Of a DNA stretch of 7,063 nucleotides, positions 5,821-7,063 are shown one piece after another. Origin of the DNA: an uncultured cyanobacterium (GTDB taxonomy: Bacteria > Cyanobacteriota > Vampirovibrionia > Gastranaerophilales > Gastranaerophilaceae); the NCBI GenBank assembly GCA_947073895.1, contig CAMTNN010000076.1:1-7063 (forward strand). The letters run 5' to 3'. Below the pieces are notes generated by a model. That model ran no database searches. It saw only the letters and a list, made by a program, of their open reading frames with translations, and had not been told where the DNA came from. The first letter of the stretch is position 1. Each line of letters opens with the position of its first letter. Position numbers and translations under genes: made by a program.

Positions 5821-5930
5821 GGGGCGGCGCACATTTGGTGGGATTACTGGATTTAGGTATGCTTACGGGTGCGCCTTTAAGTAAGACTACAGACGGGTTC
5901 GCGCTGGTTGGGGTGGTTGACGGGGGAGCT
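5821..5930 (+). other. GC-rich, G-skewed non-coding island between two divergent promoters
   Basis: About 57% G+C by hand count (63 of 110), in surroundings that are mostly A and T, with G far exceeding C on the plus strand (45 to 18). It contains a 7-bp inverted repeat GGCGCAC (5826-5832) / GTGCGCC (5869-5875) with a 36-base loop followed by TTTAA. It also has a G-run cluster at 5906-5926. A plus-strand frame is open across it, with ATG at 5859 (MLTGAPLSKTTDGF...) ending at TAA 5957, but it lacks a ribosome site and runs into the next gene's -10 box. It could be a decayed gene fragment, a small RNA, or a foreign insert. I recognise nothing in it. Confidence 0.45.
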
Positions 5931-5958
5931 TTACAATGTGTTACATATTGGCTATAAT
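5930..5958 (+). promoter_or_regulatory. Promoter of the alcohol dehydrogenase gene
   Basis: TTTACA (5930-5935, five of six), a 17-base spacer and a perfect TATAAT (5953-5958). The predicted start is near 5965, giving a leader of about 30 bases. This is the best sigma-70-type promoter in the window. Confidence 0.75.
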
Positions 5959-5980
5959 TAGGTTGTGGTCTTTATTATAG

Positions 5981-5987
5981 AAAGGAG
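5981..5987 (+). promoter_or_regulatory. Ribosome binding site of the alcohol dehydrogenase gene
   Basis: AAAGGAG with 8 bases to the ATG at 5996, which fixes the start of this edge-truncated gene. Confidence 0.8.
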
Positions 5988-5995
5988 AATTTATT

Positions 5996-7063
5996 ATGTG
6001 GGAAAAGGATATTAATATCCATGATGTTCGTGAGATTAGAACCCGAACCTGTGTTTACTTTGGCTGCGGTGCGATTAATAAAATCGAGGATATTGCTAAG
6101 GATTTTAAATCAAAAGGACTTGACAGAGTCATTGTTATGAGCGGAAAAAACGCTTATAAAGCGACAGGAGCGTGGGATATAGTTGAGCGTGCGCTTAAAA
6201 ATAACGGTATTGAATATGTTAATTATGATGGAGTTACCCCAAATCCAACAACTACAGCTGTTAATGAAGCGGCTAAGATTGCAAAGGATTTTGGTGCAAA
6301 AGCTGTTATTGCTATTGGTGGTGGCTCACCAACTGATGCTGGGAAATCAGTTGCAATTCTATTAAAATATCCTGATAAGACTGCAAATGATATATATGAA
6401 TTCACCTTTGCACCAGCTGAGGCGGCTCCGATTGTGGCAATTAACCTTACTCACGGTACAGGTACTGAAACAAACAGATTTGCGGTTGTTACAAATTTGG
6501 AAAAGAATTTCAAACCTGCAATTGCTTATGATTGCATTTATCCAATGTATGCAATTGATGATCCGGCATTAATGACAAAATTATCACCTAAACAAACAAG
6601 ATTTGTTTCAATCGACGCGGTTAACCACGTTGTTGAAGCCGCAACTTCCGCTGTTGCATCACCTTATACGACAACGCTTGCAAGAGAAGTTATCACGCTC
6701 GTTGCAAAATATCTTCCTAAAGCAATCGAAAATCCTGATGATTTAGAAGCAAGATATTTCTTGGCTTACGCGGCTATGATGGGCGGAGTTTGCTTCGACA
6801 ACGGTTTGTTACACTACACACACGCACTTGAACACCCGTTGAGCGCTGTTAAACACGAACTTTCACACGGTCTTGGTTTAGCAATGCTTTTACCTGCCGT
6901 TATCAAAACAATATACAAAGACAAAGCAAACACTCTTGCTTACATCTTAGAACCAATTGCCGCAGGCTTAAAGGCTGACGCCGCTGATGCGGAAAAAGCA
7001 GGTGATTTGGTTTATGAATGGCTTAAATCAGTAGGTGTTCCGGAAAAACTCAGCGACGAGGGA
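5996..7063 (+). CDS. Iron-containing alcohol dehydrogenase (3' end missing)
   Basis: The frame is open from ATG 5996 to the last base: 356 residues of a family that is usually 380-400 long, so little is missing. These enzymes reduce aldehydes to alcohols (or the reverse) with NAD(P)H and a divalent metal, typically in fermentation. The N-terminal nucleotide-binding half shows VYFGCGAINKI (20-30), RVIVMSGKNAY (44-54), TPNPTT (81-86) and the dinucleotide motif IGGGSPTDAGK (107-117), then THGTGTE (152-158). The C-terminal helical half carries the expected metal ligands: Asp207 and His211 in SIDAVNHVVEA, His276 in HALEHPL, and His291 in SHGLGLAMLLP (290-300). Compared with FucO, one extra residue separates the last two His ligands. 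It is cytoplasmic, with its own strong promoter and ribosome site, divergent from HU. Substrate and metal cannot be read from the sequence. Codon use changes sharply partway through, near 6612. Confidence 0.93.
   Translation, partial: MWEKDINIHDVREIRTRTCVYFGCGAINKIEDIAKDFKSKGLDRVIVMSGKNAYKATGAWDIVERALKNNGIEYVNYDGVTPNPTTTAVNEAAKIAKDFGAKAVIAIGGGSPTDAGKSVAILLKYPDKTANDIYEFTFAPAEAAPIVAINLTHGTGTETNRFAVVTNLEKNFKPAIAYDCIYPMYAIDDPALMTKLSPKQTRFVSIDAVNHVVEAATSAVASPYTTTLAREVITLVAKYLPKAIENPDDLEARYFLAYAAMMGGVCFDNGLLHYTHALEHPLSAVKHELSHGLGLAMLLPAVIKTIYKDKANTLAYILEPIAAGLKADAADAEKAGDLVYEWLKSVGVPEKLSDEG

Noticed and set aside
5891..5915. GGGTTCG resembling a tRNA T-arm
   Set aside because: The flanks do not pair as a T-stem and no acceptor, D-arm or anticodon arm can be drawn.
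6183..6572. Short open frames on both strands inside the alcohol dehydrogenase gene
   Set aside because: They are low-complexity shadow frames (Leu/Gln-rich) of a clear long coding frame with family motifs.

Overview
The window is AT-rich bacterial chromosome with short intergenic gaps and clear AGGAG-type ribosome binding sites. It holds seven genes, of which the first and last run off the edges. Three clues point to a fermentative, host- or sediment-associated diderm: a protein ending in an outer-membrane beta-barrel-like domain with a C-terminal Phe, an envelope phosphodiester glycosidase-family protein, and an iron-dependent alcohol dehydrogenase. The HU protein has a cyanobacteria-like tail (VPAFSAGK...F). 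A non-photosynthetic relative of Cyanobacteria (Gastranaerophilales/'Melainabacteria'-type) would fit, but this is a guess from overall look and not a demonstrated assignment.

Layout. Positions 1-1983 (+) are the 3' part of a large surface protein. It combines a transglutaminase-like Cys-His-Asp segment with a C-terminal beta-barrel-like region of about 360 residues. Next comes a two-gene unit at 2082-2834 (+): a small HEAT-repeat-like protein whose stop codon abuts the ATG of ribonuclease HI (rnhA). Convergent to it, and overlapping its last 21 bases, is a compact PLP enzyme of the Orn/Lys/Arg decarboxylase family (2814-3833, -). A 281-base divergent region then holds back-to-back predicted promoters and a structured leader, followed by a membrane-anchored or secreted phosphodiester glycosidase-domain protein (4115-5326, +). 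The HU gene (5440-5712, -) converges on it and has its own intrinsic terminator. A second divergent region, with an unusual GC- and G-rich island, separates HU from an iron-containing alcohol dehydrogenase (5996 to the window end, +), which is cut by the edge.

How the genes work together. Apart from the HEAT/rnhA pair, the genes look like independent units with their own promoters, and no common pathway links them. The window is mostly ordinary housekeeping and envelope genes. The points most worth a second look are the transglutaminase-like/barrel fusion, the 5'-terminal hairpins predicted on two unrelated mRNAs (the glycosidase-family gene and HU), an apparent antisense promoter aimed into the HU gene, the minimal decarboxylase with a probably leaderless mRNA, the G-rich island, and a marked change in synonymous codon use inside the alcohol dehydrogenase gene. 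I see no CRISPR array, insertion sequence, tRNA or rRNA. All motif positions and counts were done by eye.
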